64,000 nucleotides of DNA from Tateyamaria sp. Alg231-49 (GCF_900143535.1 NZ_FRFA01000007.1:62001-126000); one strand, 5' to 3'; counted from the stretch's first letter, positions 46,742 through 56,308 are shown. Notes: a model not told the origin generated them from the sequence alone. Numbers and translations are program-made.

Positions 46742-46753
46742 CGTACGCAGGGC

Positions 46754-46768
46754 TTAAGGCCCGTTAAC
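46754..46768 (+). promoter_or_regulatory. CtrA-like site upstream of the endolysin gene
   Basis: TTAA, six bases (GGCCCG), TTAAC, about 57 bases upstream of the endolysin start. The canonical CtrA box is TTAA-N7-TTAA, so the spacing here is one base short. Confidence 0.4.
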
Positions 46769-46824
46769 CCACAAATTGCAGTGTTTTCCGCGAAACGGAC
46801 TTCGTGTCCAAGGGAGAACTGTGC

Positions 46825-47436
46825 ATGCAAAGCGTCAGAGACATTGCCAAAGAAATCGTAGACCGCGAGGGCGGGTACGTGAACGACCCGGACGATCCGG
46901 GCGGAGCCACCAATTTCGGAGTGACGATCCACACGATGCGCCGGCTCGGCATTGATTTGGATGGGGACGGAGATATTGATGCAGCGGACGTGCGCCAGCT
47001 GACTCGGGCACAGGCAACCGACATCTTTGTCACGCATTACTTTGAACGACCACTGATCGAAGAGCTTCCGTCGACGCTACATGCCACCGTGTTTGACATG
47101 TACGTCAATGCGGGCGGCAACGCGATCAAGATACTGCAGCGACTGTTGAATGAGATGGGTCATCCTTGCGTCATCGACGGCGCGCTTGGGCCGAACTCGA
47201 TTGGGGCTGCACGGGCGGCTTATGCAGACGCCCCGCAACACCTTGTGGATGCCTACGGCATCGCGCGGCGTAACTACTATTTCCGCATCGCAGATCGCCG
47301 CCCGGCAAGCCGTAAATACGCCCGCACCCGTGCCGGTGGTAAAGGCGGTTGGATCAAACGCGCCGAAGAATTTATCGCGCCGCGCTTTCATTTGAGCCCG
47401 GCGCAGTTTCAGGAAAGGGTCGAGTCATGGGGTTGA
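46825..47436 (+). CDS. Endolysin, GH108 N-acetylmuramidase, gene-transfer-agent type
   Basis: A 203-residue lysozyme-like peptidoglycan hydrolase. The GH108 signature EGGYVNDPDDPGGATNFGVT gives the catalytic glutamate near residue 16. From about residue 110 a peptidoglycan-binding PG_binding_3-like domain follows (VIDGALGPNSIGAARAA). An inserted DLDGDGDIDAAD loop around residues 45-57 looks like a calcium-binding EF-hand/dockerin loop. It has no signal peptide, as expected for release through a holin. The ATG at 46825 has a GGGAGA site. It overlaps the holin gene by 10 bases. Confidence 0.9.
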   Translation: MQSVRDIAKEIVDREGGYVNDPDDPGGATNFGVTIHTMRRLGIDLDGDGDIDAADVRQLTRAQATDIFVTHYFERPLIEELPSTLHATVFDMYVNAGGNAIKILQRLLNEMGHPCVIDGALGPNSIGAARAAYADAPQHLVDAYGIARRNYYFRIADRRPASRKYARTRAGGKGGWIKRAEEFIAPRFHLSPAQFQERVESWG

Positions 47437-47999
47437 TGGAACGGACGTTTGGGCTGCTTTTTGGCAATGGTGGCAATGTGATAAAAGACACCGTTGAGGT
47501 GTTTCGTGAAAACGCTGAAGCCGGTTCAGCGCGCTCTCACTCTGTGCAGATGGAGGCAATGCGCGGCCACAGCGAAGAGTTTCTGGTGTCGCGTCAGGGG
47601 GCGTTTGATCGGGTGATGGACGGAATCAATCGCTTGCCGCGCCCGGCGTTGGCTTTGGGCACGCTGGGCTTGTTCGTATCAGCGATGGTTGAACCGCTGT
47701 GGTTTGCAGAACGTATGCAAGGCATTGCCTTGGTGCCAGAGCCGCTTTGGTGGCTGTTGGGTGTGATTGTATCGTTCTATTTTGGAGCGCGACATCAGGT
47801 GAAGGCGCAGCAGTTTCAGCGCGAAATCGTCAGCACAATGGCGCATGTGCCGCAGGTCATGCAGAACGTGGCCGCCTTGCGCAAAATGCGCGCTAGCAGT
47901 GTAGGGGCCGCAGCGACGGGGCAGGACGTGCGCCTTGCGGCAGCGGCGGTCGCGCCAGATCAAAACCCCGCATTGGATGAGTGGCGTCGCCCGGCATGA
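47427..47999 (+). CDS. Holin, GTA 3-TM family
   Basis: A 190-residue membrane protein with the features of the GTA_holin_3TM family (PF11351): an amphipathic helical N terminus, then helices around ALALGTLGLFVSAMVEPLWF and EPLWWLLGVIVSFYFGARH, and a long basic/polar tail. Holins make the inner-membrane hole that lets the endolysin reach the wall. It overlaps the endolysin stop, so the two make a lysis cassette like the one used for gene-transfer-agent release in Rhodobacter. Confidence 0.88.
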   Translation: MGLMERTFGLLFGNGGNVIKDTVEVFRENAEAGSARSHSVQMEAMRGHSEEFLVSRQGAFDRVMDGINRLPRPALALGTLGLFVSAMVEPLWFAERMQGIALVPEPLWWLLGVIVSFYFGARHQVKAQQFQREIVSTMAHVPQVMQNVAALRKMRASSVGAAATGQDVRLAAAAVAPDQNPALDEWRRPA

Positions 48000-48036
48000 A
48001 GTTGGAACGCGGCGGAAAATGACAAATTTTGCGTCA

Positions 48037-48094
48037 GGGGGCTCTGCCCCCATCCCGTTCCGGGACTCCCCCGGGATTTTTTAAATCAGAGAAG
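48037..48094 (+). repeat. Dispersed intergenic repeat, copy D (long form)
   Basis: GGGGGC TCT GCCCCC hairpin, ATCCCGTTCC, then GGGACTCCCCCGGGAT with a T-run and AAATCAGAGAAG. The partner of copy B (25129-25181), lying between the holin and ccmF. Confidence 0.75.
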
Positions 48095-48173
48095 GGGCGG
48101 GATGGCAAAGCTGTGATCCCGTGTTCGCGTTTGTCGCATTGGCGCGGGGATGCGCCTAATCTATAAGCGCAAC

Positions 48174-50135
48174 ATGCTTACAGAACTCGGTCATTTCTCT
48201 CTCGTCCTCGCTTTTCTGGTCGCAATCTTGCAGGCTACGCTTCCCCTTTATGGCGCGTGGCGGCGAGATAGTCGGCTGATGGCCATGGCTGAACCCGCAG
48301 CCAACGCACAGTTCCTGCTGATCGCGTTTTCTTTTGCGGCGTTGATGTACGCGTTTATCGTGTCAGACTTTTCGCTGCGGTTGGTGGTGCTGAATAGCCA
48401 TTCTGCCAAGCCGATGCTGTACAAGATTTCCGGCACTTGGGGGAACCACGAGGGGTCCATGCTTTTGTGGGTTCTTATTGTGGCGTTGTTTGGCGCGACT
48501 GCGGCCTGGTTTGGCGGCAATTTGCCGCCCTCGCTGCGCGCCCGTGTGCTGGCGGTCCAGGGCGCAATTGGCGTCGCTTTTCTGGCCTTTATCCTGTTTA
48601 CGTCCAACCCGTTTGTGCGTCTTGCGGTGCCGCCCTTTGATGGGCAGGACCTGAACCCGTTGTTGCAAGACCCCGGTTTGGCCTTTCATCCGCCGTTTCT
48701 TTACCTCGGCTACGTGGGTTTGAGCATGGCGTTTTCTTTTGCCGTCGCGGCCCTCATCGAAGGGCGCGTGGACGCCGCCTGGGGCCGCTGGGTGCGTCCT
48801 TGGACACTGGCGGCATGGGTGTTCCTGACCATTGGGATCGCGCTTGGATCGTGGTGGGCGTATTATGAGTTGGGTTGGGGCGGCTTCTGGTTCTGGGATC
48901 CGGTCGAAAACGCGTCCTTCATGCCGTGGCTTCTGGCAGCAGCCCTCGTGCATTCGGCCATCGTTGTTGAAAAGCGTGAGAGCCTGAAGGCGTGGACCAT
49001 TCTGCTCGCGATCCTTGCTTTTGGCTTTTCGCTGATCGGGACGTTCATCGTCCGCTCGGGCTTGCTGACATCGGTGCATGCATTCGCCAATGATCCGGAG
49101 CGGGGCGTATTTATTCTGATGATCATGGGCTTTTTCATGGGCGGCGCGTTGATCCTGTTTGCGCTGCGGGCCGGTGCGATGGAGGCGCGTGGCGTCTTTG
49201 GCATGGTCAGCCGCGAAAGCGCGCTGGTGGCCAACAATGTGCTGTTGGCGGTATCCTGTTTTGTGGTTTTTGTCGGGACGATGTGGCCGCTTGTGGCCGA
49301 GATGTTCTTTGATCGCAAACTCAGCGTGGGCCCGCCCTTTTTCAACATGGCCTTTACGCCGTTCATGGTGGTCCTTGGGTTGATCTTGCCTGTCGGTGCG
49401 ATGATGCCGTGGAAGCGGGGGCAGGTGGTGCGTGCGATGCGTCCCTTGCGCTACGTGTTCGTTCTTGCGCTGGCCCTTGGCGGGCTGGCCTGGGCCTTGC
49501 AAACTGGGCGTAGTCTGGTCGGACCCATGGGCGCCTTCCTTGGTGCATGGCTGGTGATGGGCGCGATAGTCGATCTGGCCAGCCGGACGGGTCAAAAATT
49601 CAACGCAGGCCGATTGCTTCGGCTGCCACGCTCTGATTGGGGCAAGGCGGTGGCGCATGGTGGGCTTGGGATCACCATGTTGGGGGTTGCGGGGCTGACA
49701 TCCTGGCAGTCCGAAGACATCCGCGTCGCCCAGATCGGAGCGCCGTTCGAGGTTGGCGGGTACACTTTGACCCTCGATAACGTCGAACAGTTGGAGGGGC
49801 CCAATTACCTCTCGACCATGGGCTTTGTGACATTGGCCAAAGACGGAAGTGAAATCGCTCAACTGCGCCCCGAAAAGCGCATTTACCCCGTGGCGCAGAT
49901 GCCGACGACAGAGGCTGCCATCGATTACAATCTGGCGCGCGATGTCTATGTCGTCATTGGCGATGCACAACAAAATGGGGGATGGGCCGTGCGCACCTAT
50001 ATCAAGCCGCTGACCAACTGGATCTGGATCGGATGCGGGTTGATGGCGCTTGGAGGCCTCTTGTCACTGAGCGACAGAAGGTTCCGTGTGGCGGTGGGTG
50101 CGCGCAAAGTGCAAAAGCAGGTACCTGCGGAATGA
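48174..50135 (+). CDS. ccmF: Cytochrome c heme lyase subunit CcmF
   Basis: A 653-residue multi-helix protein that attaches heme to apocytochrome c with CcmH. The WWD heme-handling domain is clear (WGGFWFWDPVENASFMPW near residue 240), with conserved histidines in the flanking loops. A large periplasmic domain with strands occupies about residues 500-600 before the last helix. The ATG at 48174 is used; a start at 48150 adds eight residues. The stop overlaps ccmH (ATGA). Confidence 0.96.
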   Translation: MLTELGHFSLVLAFLVAILQATLPLYGAWRRDSRLMAMAEPAANAQFLLIAFSFAALMYAFIVSDFSLRLVVLNSHSAKPMLYKISGTWGNHEGSMLLWVLIVALFGATAAWFGGNLPPSLRARVLAVQGAIGVAFLAFILFTSNPFVRLAVPPFDGQDLNPLLQDPGLAFHPPFLYLGYVGLSMAFSFAVAALIEGRVDAAWGRWVRPWTLAAWVFLTIGIALGSWWAYYELGWGGFWFWDPVENASFMPWLLAAALVHSAIVVEKRESLKAWTILLAILAFGFSLIGTFIVRSGLLTSVHAFANDPERGVFILMIMGFFMGGALILFALRAGAMEARGVFGMVSRESALVANNVLLAVSCFVVFVGTMWPLVAEMFFDRKLSVGPPFFNMAFTPFMVVLGLILPVGAMMPWKRGQVVRAMRPLRYVFVLALALGGLAWALQTGRSLVGPMGAFLGAWLVMGAIVDLASRTGQKFNAGRLLRLPRSDWGKAVAHGGLGITMLGVAGLTSWQSEDIRVAQIGAPFEVGGYTLTLDNVEQLEGPNYLSTMGFVTLAKDGSEIAQLRPEKRIYPVAQMPTTEAAIDYNLARDVYVVIGDAQQNGGWAVRTYIKPLTNWIWIGCGLMALGGLLSLSDRRFRVAVGARKVQKQVPAE

Positions 50136-50587
50136 AGCGCTTGGTTCTCGCCTTCTGGTTTGTACTGAGCTCGGCAGCTTTGGCGCTGGACCCAAGCGAA
50201 ATGTTGGATGATGCGGTCCTTGAGGCGCGTGCGCGTGGTCTTGATCATGCGTTGCGCTGCGTGGTGTGTCAGTCGGAATCCGTTGCCTCCTCAAACGCGC
50301 AATGGGCGGTTGATACGCGCCGCGTGATCCGCGAACAGGTGGCAGCCGGGCAGAGCGATGTTCAAATCGTCGACTTCTTTGTTGAACGCTATGGCGAGTT
50401 TGTTCTGATGAACCCTCGGCCGTCGGGGTCCAACTGGCTGCTCTGGGCGGCAGGGCCGCTAATGTTCCTCCTCGCGGCTGGCATTGGGTTTGGCTATTTG
50501 CGCTCTCGCGCCAGTGCGCCCGTCGCTTCCGATGCGGCCCTGAGTGCGGATGAGGCCAAGCGCTTGCGCGAAATACTCGAAGAGTAA
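50132..50587 (+). CDS. ccmH: Cytochrome c maturation protein CcmH
   Basis: A 151-residue thioredoxin-like redox protein. After a signal peptide (MKRLVLAFWFVLSSAALA), the LRCVVCQS motif (C43, C46) reduces the cysteines of apocytochrome c. One C-terminal membrane helix anchors it (WLLWAAGPLMFLLAAGIGFGYL). It overlaps ccmF by 4 bases. Confidence 0.95.
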   Translation: MKRLVLAFWFVLSSAALALDPSEMLDDAVLEARARGLDHALRCVVCQSESVASSNAQWAVDTRRVIREQVAAGQSDVQIVDFFVERYGEFVLMNPRPSGSNWLLWAAGPLMFLLAAGIGFGYLRSRASAPVASDAALSADEAKRLREILEE

Positions 50588-50660
50588 CGGTGCGTCGGGG
50601 CTTTTCTAAACTGATCGGTTTGATATGGATGGGCGCAGACCCAAAAGGGAAGGCTGATCC

Positions 50661-51437
50661 ATGAAGTACGACACCCTGACATATGCGCTGGAAGACGGCA
50701 TTGCGTTGATCACGCTGAACCGTCCCGACGTGATGAACGCGCTCACCACGCAGATGCGGGCAGAGATTGACGTCGCTGTCACGCATGCGGGCAAGACAGC
50801 GCGTGTGGTGGTGATCACCGGGGCAGGGCGCGCGTTCTGCTCTGGGCAAGACCTTGGGGATCGGGCGAATGCCTCTGACCTCAACCTCGAGCGTACGCTA
50901 CGTGATGAGTACGCGCCGATGCTGCGTGCAATCATCAACTGCCCGATCCCGACGATTGCGGCCGTGAACGGGGCCGCCGCTGGGGCAGGGGCAAACCTCG
51001 CGTTGGCCTGTGATGTGGTGATCGCGTCGGAAAGCGCGTATTTTCTGCAGGCGTTTACCCGGATCGGATTGATCCCGGATGCCGGCGGCACCTATGCGCT
51101 GCCGCGTTCCATGGGCATGGCCAAGGCGTTGGGGGCTGCGCTGTTTGCTGACAAGATCACGGCCCGTCAGGCGGACAACTGGGGGATGATCTGGGAGGCT
51201 GTGGCGGATGATACCTTTGATGCGCATTGGCGCGGGCGTGCGGCACATCTGGCCAGCGGTCCAACCAAAGCATTCGGAGCGGTCAAGCGCGTGATCCGTG
51301 ACAGTTGGGAAAACGATCTTGAGGCGCAGTTGGCGCTTGAAGCGTCCGAACAGGGTATCTGCGGCCAAAGCCGGGACTTCCGCGAGGGCGTACTGGCCTT
51401 TGTTGAAAAGCGCAAACCGGATTTCGAAGGGCGCTGA
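50661..51437 (+). CDS. Enoyl-CoA hydratase/isomerase, PaaG-like
   Basis: A 258-residue crotonase-fold enzyme. The oxyanion-hole segments are AFCSGQDLGDR and NGAAAGAGANLALACD, and FTRIGLIPDAGGTYALPR follows. The GQDLGDR and DAGG-rich segment match the PaaG ring-oxepin isomerase of phenylacetate degradation better than plain enoyl-CoA hydratases. No other paa genes lie here, so the assignment to that pathway is tentative. A strong terminator follows. Confidence 0.85.
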   Translation: MKYDTLTYALEDGIALITLNRPDVMNALTTQMRAEIDVAVTHAGKTARVVVITGAGRAFCSGQDLGDRANASDLNLERTLRDEYAPMLRAIINCPIPTIAAVNGAAAGAGANLALACDVVIASESAYFLQAFTRIGLIPDAGGTYALPRSMGMAKALGAALFADKITARQADNWGMIWEAVADDTFDAHWRGRAAHLASGPTKAFGAVKRVIRDSWENDLEAQLALEASEQGICGQSRDFREGVLAFVEKRKPDFEGR

Positions 51438-51448
51438 GCCACAAAAAG

Positions 51449-51469
51449 GGCGCCCCGGGTCGGGGCGCC
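51449..51469. terminator. Bidirectional rho-independent terminator
   Basis: GGCGCCCC and GGGGCGCC form a perfect 8-bp stem with a 5-base loop. TTT follows on the plus strand and CTTTTTG follows on the minus strand, between converging PaaG-like and RTX genes. Confidence 0.9.
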
Positions 51470-51513
51470 TTTCACAGTCCTACAGCTTGTGATGCAGGTT
51501 CGACTTAACCGCC

Positions 51514-53337
51514 CTAAACCACTGCCGCGGCGTTTGGATCGATCAAGTTCGTCGCGACGCCGCTGACGACTGAAATATCATCGGCACTGATTTTGCCAGC
51601 TCCGGCAACAACAACGCCGACGATCACTCCATCCAACAGGATCTCGGCATCAGCCCCATTGTCGTTGACAGTGACAACAGGATCCGTTTCGCGGGTATCA
51701 AACGTTGGATCAAGGATGATCACACGGTCTTCGGCGCTGTCATAGTCTGTGATTATCGCAGACGCATTACCCCCTGAAATCACGCCAAACAGGTCAGCCC
51801 CAGATCCACCCGTTGCAGTGTCACCTGCGCCAAAGAAGAGACTGTCGTCACCTCCACCACCGTCAAGTGTATCGACTGCACCATCATCTTCGAGGGTGAT
51901 CGTGGCACCTATCTCAACGCCGCTCAACGCATCATTCAACGTCGCACCACCGCGCACGGCATTCAGAGCTGTGGTGGACAAAGGATCCGCCAGCGCTTCG
52001 CCCGCGACAAGGATATCGTTATCGTCGCCGCCGGTCAGCGCATCCGCGCCAAGGCCACCGATCACGGTGTCATTGTTTTCGCCGCCATCGACGGTATCAG
52101 CGTTGTCATTGCCATCGACCCAATCATCGTCTGCGCCACCACTTAGTGAATCGCTGCCGCCACGGCCTTGAATGAGGTCGTTGCCCGCATCGCCGTTGAC
52201 CTCGTCAAAGCCAGCTTGCCCTTGGATCACATCGTTGCCTTCACCTCCGCTGACCGTGTCAGCGCCGCCGCCACCTTCGATGTCATCATCGCCGCCAAGA
52301 CCGTTAATGGTTTCAGCCGCGCCCGTTCCAGTCAGGGTGTCGGGGTCTTCGGTGCCATCAATTGTAATCTCGGCCTGAACCGGAGGCTCCGGTGCGGCCT
52401 CGGCCTGAACAAACTCGAAGTCCTCAGGCATCACTTGGCCGGCAGCACCTATGATGCGCGCAACTTCCTCGTCATCGACGCTGACAACGGCGTCTTCACC
52501 GTCATCCTCGACGGTGACCACCGCATCGTCTGGCGACGCGTCCGATTGAAAGTACAAAAGCAGCGAATCTTCTTCGGCTGCGTAATCTTCGATTACGGCC
52601 GGGCCTGCTTCGTCGCCAGCGGAGTCTGCAAACACTGCGAACACATCCATGCCCGTGCCGCCGGTTGCCGAGTCTCCGGCGCCAAAGACCAGAATGTCAT
52701 CGCCCGTGCCACCATCCAAAGTGTCGGCGTCGCCGTCATCAGTCAGTTCAACTGAATCAACACTTTCTACGTCGCCAGTCTCGCGGAGTTCAGCAAGTTC
52801 GGCATCACTCAAGGGGGAGCCGGGAGCCGCACCGGAGATCAGAAAATCGTCGCCTGCGCGGCCTTCAATTACATCGGCTCCAGTGCCACCGGCGACCACA
52901 TCATCGTCTTCGCCGCCGCGCACCAGATCATCGCCGTCATTGCCATCAACCCAGTCATCGCCGGAAAAGCCCTGCACGGTGTCATTCCCACCGCGCCCTT
53001 GCAGCACGTCGTTGCCTTCGTTGCCGATGATCAGATCGGCCCCGGCGTTGCCTTGTGCGATGTCGTCGCCTTCACCACCTTCGATGGTGTCATCGCCAAA
53101 GCCACCAAACAGGTCGTCATCACCGCCTGCACCTGTGATGGAGTCGTTACCTTCATCGCCCGTCAGCGTATCCGCCCCTGACGTACCTTCCAGAACAAGA
53201 CCCTCGATCTGTTCCTGCCCGACAGGCGGTTCTTCGGCGCTTTGGGTGACGACTTCATTGTCATCATCATCGTCATCAAAAATGTTAACCAAAAGAGCGA
53301 TGCCAAGAAGGCTTAATAGTGCAATGCCAATTTCCAT
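51514..53337 (-). CDS. RTX-type calcium-binding protein with N-terminal membrane anchor
   Basis: A 607-residue, strongly acidic protein. The N terminus is a single hydrophobic helix (MEIGIALLSLLGIALLVN) followed by a run of six aspartates, not a cleavable signal. The rest has two blocks of RTX nonapeptides (GGxGxDxUx, for example GGDDDLFGGFGDDT and GGNDTVQGFSGDDW), each followed by a more globular region containing DTLDGG and a VFADS/VISGG-type beta segment. The two halves are alike, an internal duplication of about 240 residues. No secretion genes are adjacent. The ATG at 53337 has a GGGGAAG site. Confidence 0.85.
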   Translation of the reverse strand: MEIGIALLSLLGIALLVNIFDDDDDDNEVVTQSAEEPPVGQEQIEGLVLEGTSGADTLTGDEGNDSITGAGGDDDLFGGFGDDTIEGGEGDDIAQGNAGADLIIGNEGNDVLQGRGGNDTVQGFSGDDWVDGNDGDDLVRGGEDDDVVAGGTGADVIEGRAGDDFLISGAAPGSPLSDAELAELRETGDVESVDSVELTDDGDADTLDGGTGDDILVFGAGDSATGGTGMDVFAVFADSAGDEAGPAVIEDYAAEEDSLLLYFQSDASPDDAVVTVEDDGEDAVVSVDDEEVARIIGAAGQVMPEDFEFVQAEAAPEPPVQAEITIDGTEDPDTLTGTGAAETINGLGGDDDIEGGGGADTVSGGEGNDVIQGQAGFDEVNGDAGNDLIQGRGGSDSLSGGADDDWVDGNDNADTVDGGENNDTVIGGLGADALTGGDDNDILVAGEALADPLSTTALNAVRGGATLNDALSGVEIGATITLEDDGAVDTLDGGGGDDSLFFGAGDTATGGSGADLFGVISGGNASAIITDYDSAEDRVIILDPTFDTRETDPVVTVNDNGADAEILLDGVIVGVVVAGAGKISADDISVVSGVATNLIDPNAAAVV

Positions 53338-53458
53338 GCTTCCCCAACTCCAACTAATTACAACGCCACTAAGGGGCACATTCATGGGGCTGGTCGACAA
53401 AGCGCGCCTCATTGTTGCCGCAAAAGAAACACAATTTATTAAGTATCGGGATTAAACG

Positions 53459-53488
53459 AAAAAACGCCCCGACAGTGCGGAGCGTTTG
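53459..53488. terminator. Terminator after gltA
   Basis: AAACGCCCCG and CGGAGCGTTT pair at nine of ten positions around a 6-base loop. On the plus strand a T-run follows; on the minus strand TTTCG follows, 25 bases past the gltA stop. Confidence 0.7.
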
Positions 53489-53514
53489 AATTTTTTTAGC
53501 ATGCTTGCGCCGAA

Positions 53515-54810
53515 TTAACGGTTTTCGATGTCCACGTAATCGCGCGCGCTTTCGCCCAAGTACAACTGGCGCGGACGGCCGATCTTGTTTTGTGGATCTG
53601 CAATCATTTCTTTCCACTGCGAAATCCAACCGACGGTGCGCGACAGCGCAAAGATGGGTGTGAACATTGACGTCGGGAAACCCATCGCCTCAAGAATGAC
53701 CCCTGAATAGAAGTCCACATTGGGGAACAGCTTTTTCTCAGAGAAGTAGGGATCAGCCAGTGCGGCGGCTTCCAGCTCCTTGGCCACAGCCAGAACCGGG
53801 TTGTTTTCCACACCCAGCAGCTCAAGAACTTCGTCAGCAGACTGTTTCATTACCGTCGCACGTGGGTCAAAGTTCTTGTAGACCCGGTGGCCAAAGCCCA
53901 TCAGACGGAACGGATCGTTCTTGTCTTTAGCGCGCGCAATGAACTCGGGGATGCGATCTGGTGTGCCGATTTCCTTGAGCATCTCAAGGCAGGCTTGGTT
54001 CGCACCACCATGAGCAGGGCCCCAAAGGCAGGCGATGCCAGCGGCGATACAGGCAAACGGGTTCGCACCCGAGGACGAGGCAAGACGTACAGTCGATGTC
54101 GACGCGTTTTGTTCGTGATCCGCGTGCAACGTAAAGATGCGGTCCATCGCCCTGCTCAGGATTGGGTTCACTTCGTAGTCTTCAGCAGGCACAGCAAAGC
54201 ACATGCGCAAGAAGTTGGATGCGTAATCCAAATCGTTGCGAGGATAGACAAAGGGCTGGCCAATCGAAAATTTGTAGGCCCATGCAGCAATTGTCGGCAT
54301 CTTGGCAATCAGACGGATCGACGCCACTTCGCGTTGGTGCGCATCGTGGATGTCTGTGCTGTCATGATAAAAGGCCGACATCGCGCCGACCACGCCGGTC
54401 ATGATCGCCATCGGGTGGGCGTCCCTGCGGAACCCGCGATAGAAATAAACCATCTGTTCGTGCAGCATGGTGTGGTTGGTCACCAGGCTTTCGAACTTTT
54501 CCAGTTCTTGCGCGGACGGAAGGGCACCATACAAAAGCAGATAGCAAACTTCGAGATAGTGTGATTTTTCAGCCAGTTGACCAATAGGATAGCCCCTGTG
54601 CAGCAGCACGCCTTCATCACCATCGATAAAGGTGATGGTGCTGTCGCAACTGGCAGTCGAGGTGAAACCGGGGTCATAGGTGAACACGCCCGCCTGACCA
54701 TAAAGCTTCCGAATATCGACAACATCGGGGCCTTCGGTGGGCGAATGTATCGGCAGATCGTAAGCGTCGTCGCCTATCGTGAGTTTCGCGGATTTGGGAC
54801 TATCAGCCAT
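53515..54810 (-). CDS. gltA: Citrate synthase (type II)
   Basis: A 431-residue hexameric citrate synthase that condenses acetyl-CoA and oxaloacetate. The catalytic histidines lie in [12 protein letters not shown] and GFGHRVYKN, and the catalytic aspartate region DFYSG follows. The ATG at 54810 has an AAGGA site upstream. It is preceded by gltX by about 100 bases on the same strand. Confidence 0.97.
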   Translation of the reverse strand: MADSPKSAKLTIGDDAYDLPIHSPTEGPDVVDIRKLYGQAGVFTYDPGFTSTASCDSTITFIDGDEGVLLHRGYPIGQLAEKSHYLEVCYLLLYGALPSAQELEKFESLVTNHTMLHEQMVYFYRGFRRDAHPMAIMTGVVGAMSAFYHDSTDIHDAHQREVASIRLIAKMPTIAAWAYKFSIGQPFVYPRNDLDYASNFLRMCFAVPAEDYEVNPILSRAMDRIFTLHADHEQNASTSTVRLASSSGANPFACIAAGIACLWGPAHGGANQACLEMLKEIGTPDRIPEFIARAKDKNDPFRLMGFGHRVYKNFDPRATVMKQSADEVLELLGVENNPVLAVAKELEAAALADPYFSEKKLFPNVDFYSGVILEAMGFPTSMFTPIFALSRTVGWISQWKEMIADPQNKIGRPRQLYLGESARDYVDIENR

Positions 54811-54907
54811 CGGGTTGTTCCTTTCGTCGCAGGGTGGCGCATGCCACCTGGATCTCGGCAAGGGCCGCGATCCGATCATTTGGCCACCAACGGAATCGAT
54901 CCCCGTA

Positions 54908-56308
54908 TCAGATGGCAGCATCCTCAAGCCGCGCCAGGGTTTCATCGCGCCCCAGCACCAGCATCATGTCAAAAACCGAAGGCGTTACGGCCCGACCTGC
55001 AAGGGCCGCGCGAAGCGGGCCAGCGAGCTTGCCGAATTTTGTGTCCTGAGACGCAGCAAAGTCGTTCAGGACAACCTCCAAACTGTCACGGTCCCAACTA
55101 ACGCTTTGCAGGTGCGGCGTCAATTGTTTGAGTATACCACGGGATACCGGATCAAGAGCCTTCGCCGCTTTTTCATCTGTTGTGATTGGGCGGTCTGTCA
55201 GTATAAATTGAGCCTTATCAAGAAGTTCAGGGAAGGTTTTGGACCGTTCTTTGACAAATGGCAAAGCGGCGCGCAACCCATCCATATGCGCAATTGTGAT
55301 CGCGGGCAGGTCTGCTGCGCTTAGATATGCACCGATTTCTTGCTGCAACGCAGCGTCATCTATCTGCGCCATGTGTTGACCACACAGATTCTGCAGTTTT
55401 TTGACATCAAACCGGGCCGGGCTTTTGCCGATCCCGCCAAGATCAAACCATTCGAGGGCCTGCGCGTCGGTGAAAAATTCATCATCGCCATGGCTCCAGC
55501 CCAGCCGCGCCAGATAGTTGCGCATGCCAGCCGCCGGATAGCCCATCGCCTGGTATTCCTGCGCACCCAATGCACCATGGCGTTTTGACAGCTTTTTGCC
55601 GTCCTCCCCATGGATCAGCGGGATGTGCGCCCACACGGGCACGTCCCAGCCCATCGCATCATAGATCATCATCTGGCGCGCGGCGTTGTTGAGGTGATCG
55701 TCGCCCCGGATCACGTGGGTGACGCCCATATCGTGATCGTCCACAACGACGGCCAACATGTAGACCGGCGTGCCGTCCCCGCGCAGCAGAACCATATCGT
55801 CCAGTTGCTCATTGCTGATGGTCACATCGCCCTGCACCTGATCCTTGATCACGGTCTGACCACTTTGGGGGGCCTTTATGCGCACAACGTATGGCGCATC
55901 CGGATACGTGCTGGCGTCTGCCTCCCGCCAAGGCGAGCGGAACAATGTTGATTTTCCTTCGGCGCGCGCTGCGTCACGAAAGGCGGCGATTTCTTCTTGG
56001 GTGGCAAAACACTTGTAGGCCTTCCCCTCGGCCAAAAGTTGGTTGGCGACCTCCGCATGCCGGTCTGCACGCTCAAACTGACTGATCACGTCGCCATCAT
56101 GGTCCAGACCCAGCCACGTCATCCCGTCCAGAATCGCCTGTGTCGCTTCGGGGGTCGAGCGTGCCCTGTCTGTGTCTTCAATCCGCAACAGGAACGTGCC
56201 GCCATTGGCGCGGGCATAAAGCCAGTTGAACAGCGCCGTGCGCGCGCCGCCGATGTGCAAGAAGCCAGTGGGCGAGGGGGCAAAGCGGGTGACGACGGGA
56301 AGGGACAT
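54908..56308 (-). CDS. gltX: Glutamate--tRNA ligase
   Basis: A 466-residue class I aminoacyl-tRNA synthetase that charges glutamate onto its tRNA. The HIGH motif appears as [14 protein letters not shown] near residue 17, and the KMSKS motif as [10 protein letters not shown] near residue 243. The C-terminal anticodon-binding helices are complete. It is divergent from comEC, with 82 bases between the starts. Confidence 0.97.
   Translation of the reverse strand: MSLPVVTRFAPSPTGFLHIGGARTALFNWLYARANGGTFLLRIEDTDRARSTPEATQAILDGMTWLGLDHDGDVISQFERADRHAEVANQLLAEGKAYKCFATQEEIAAFRDAARAEGKSTLFRSPWREADASTYPDAPYVVRIKAPQSGQTVIKDQVQGDVTISNEQLDDMVLLRGDGTPVYMLAVVVDDHDMGVTHVIRGDDHLNNAARQMMIYDAMGWDVPVWAHIPLIHGEDGKKLSKRHGALGAQEYQAMGYPAAGMRNYLARLGWSHGDDEFFTDAQALEWFDLGGIGKSPARFDVKKLQNLCGQHMAQIDDAALQQEIGAYLSAADLPAITIAHMDGLRAALPFVKERSKTFPELLDKAQFILTDRPITTDEKAAKALDPVSRGILKQLTPHLQSVSWDRDSLEVVLNDFAASQDTKFGKLAGPLRAALAGRAVTPSVFDMMLVLGRDETLARLEDAAI

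Noticed and set aside
46825-47999. A prophage remnant
   Set aside because: Only endolysin and holin are present, both of GTA type, with no integrase, portal, capsid or tail genes next to them.
48363-49973. A long minus-strand open frame opposite ccmF
   Set aside because: Its composition (His/Arg/Gln/Pro-rich) is that of an antisense frame over a GC-rich gene; ccmF on the plus strand is strongly supported.
52649-53455. A plus-strand Ser/Pro-rich open frame over the RTX gene
   Set aside because: It is the antisense image of the Gly/Asp-rich RTX repeats.
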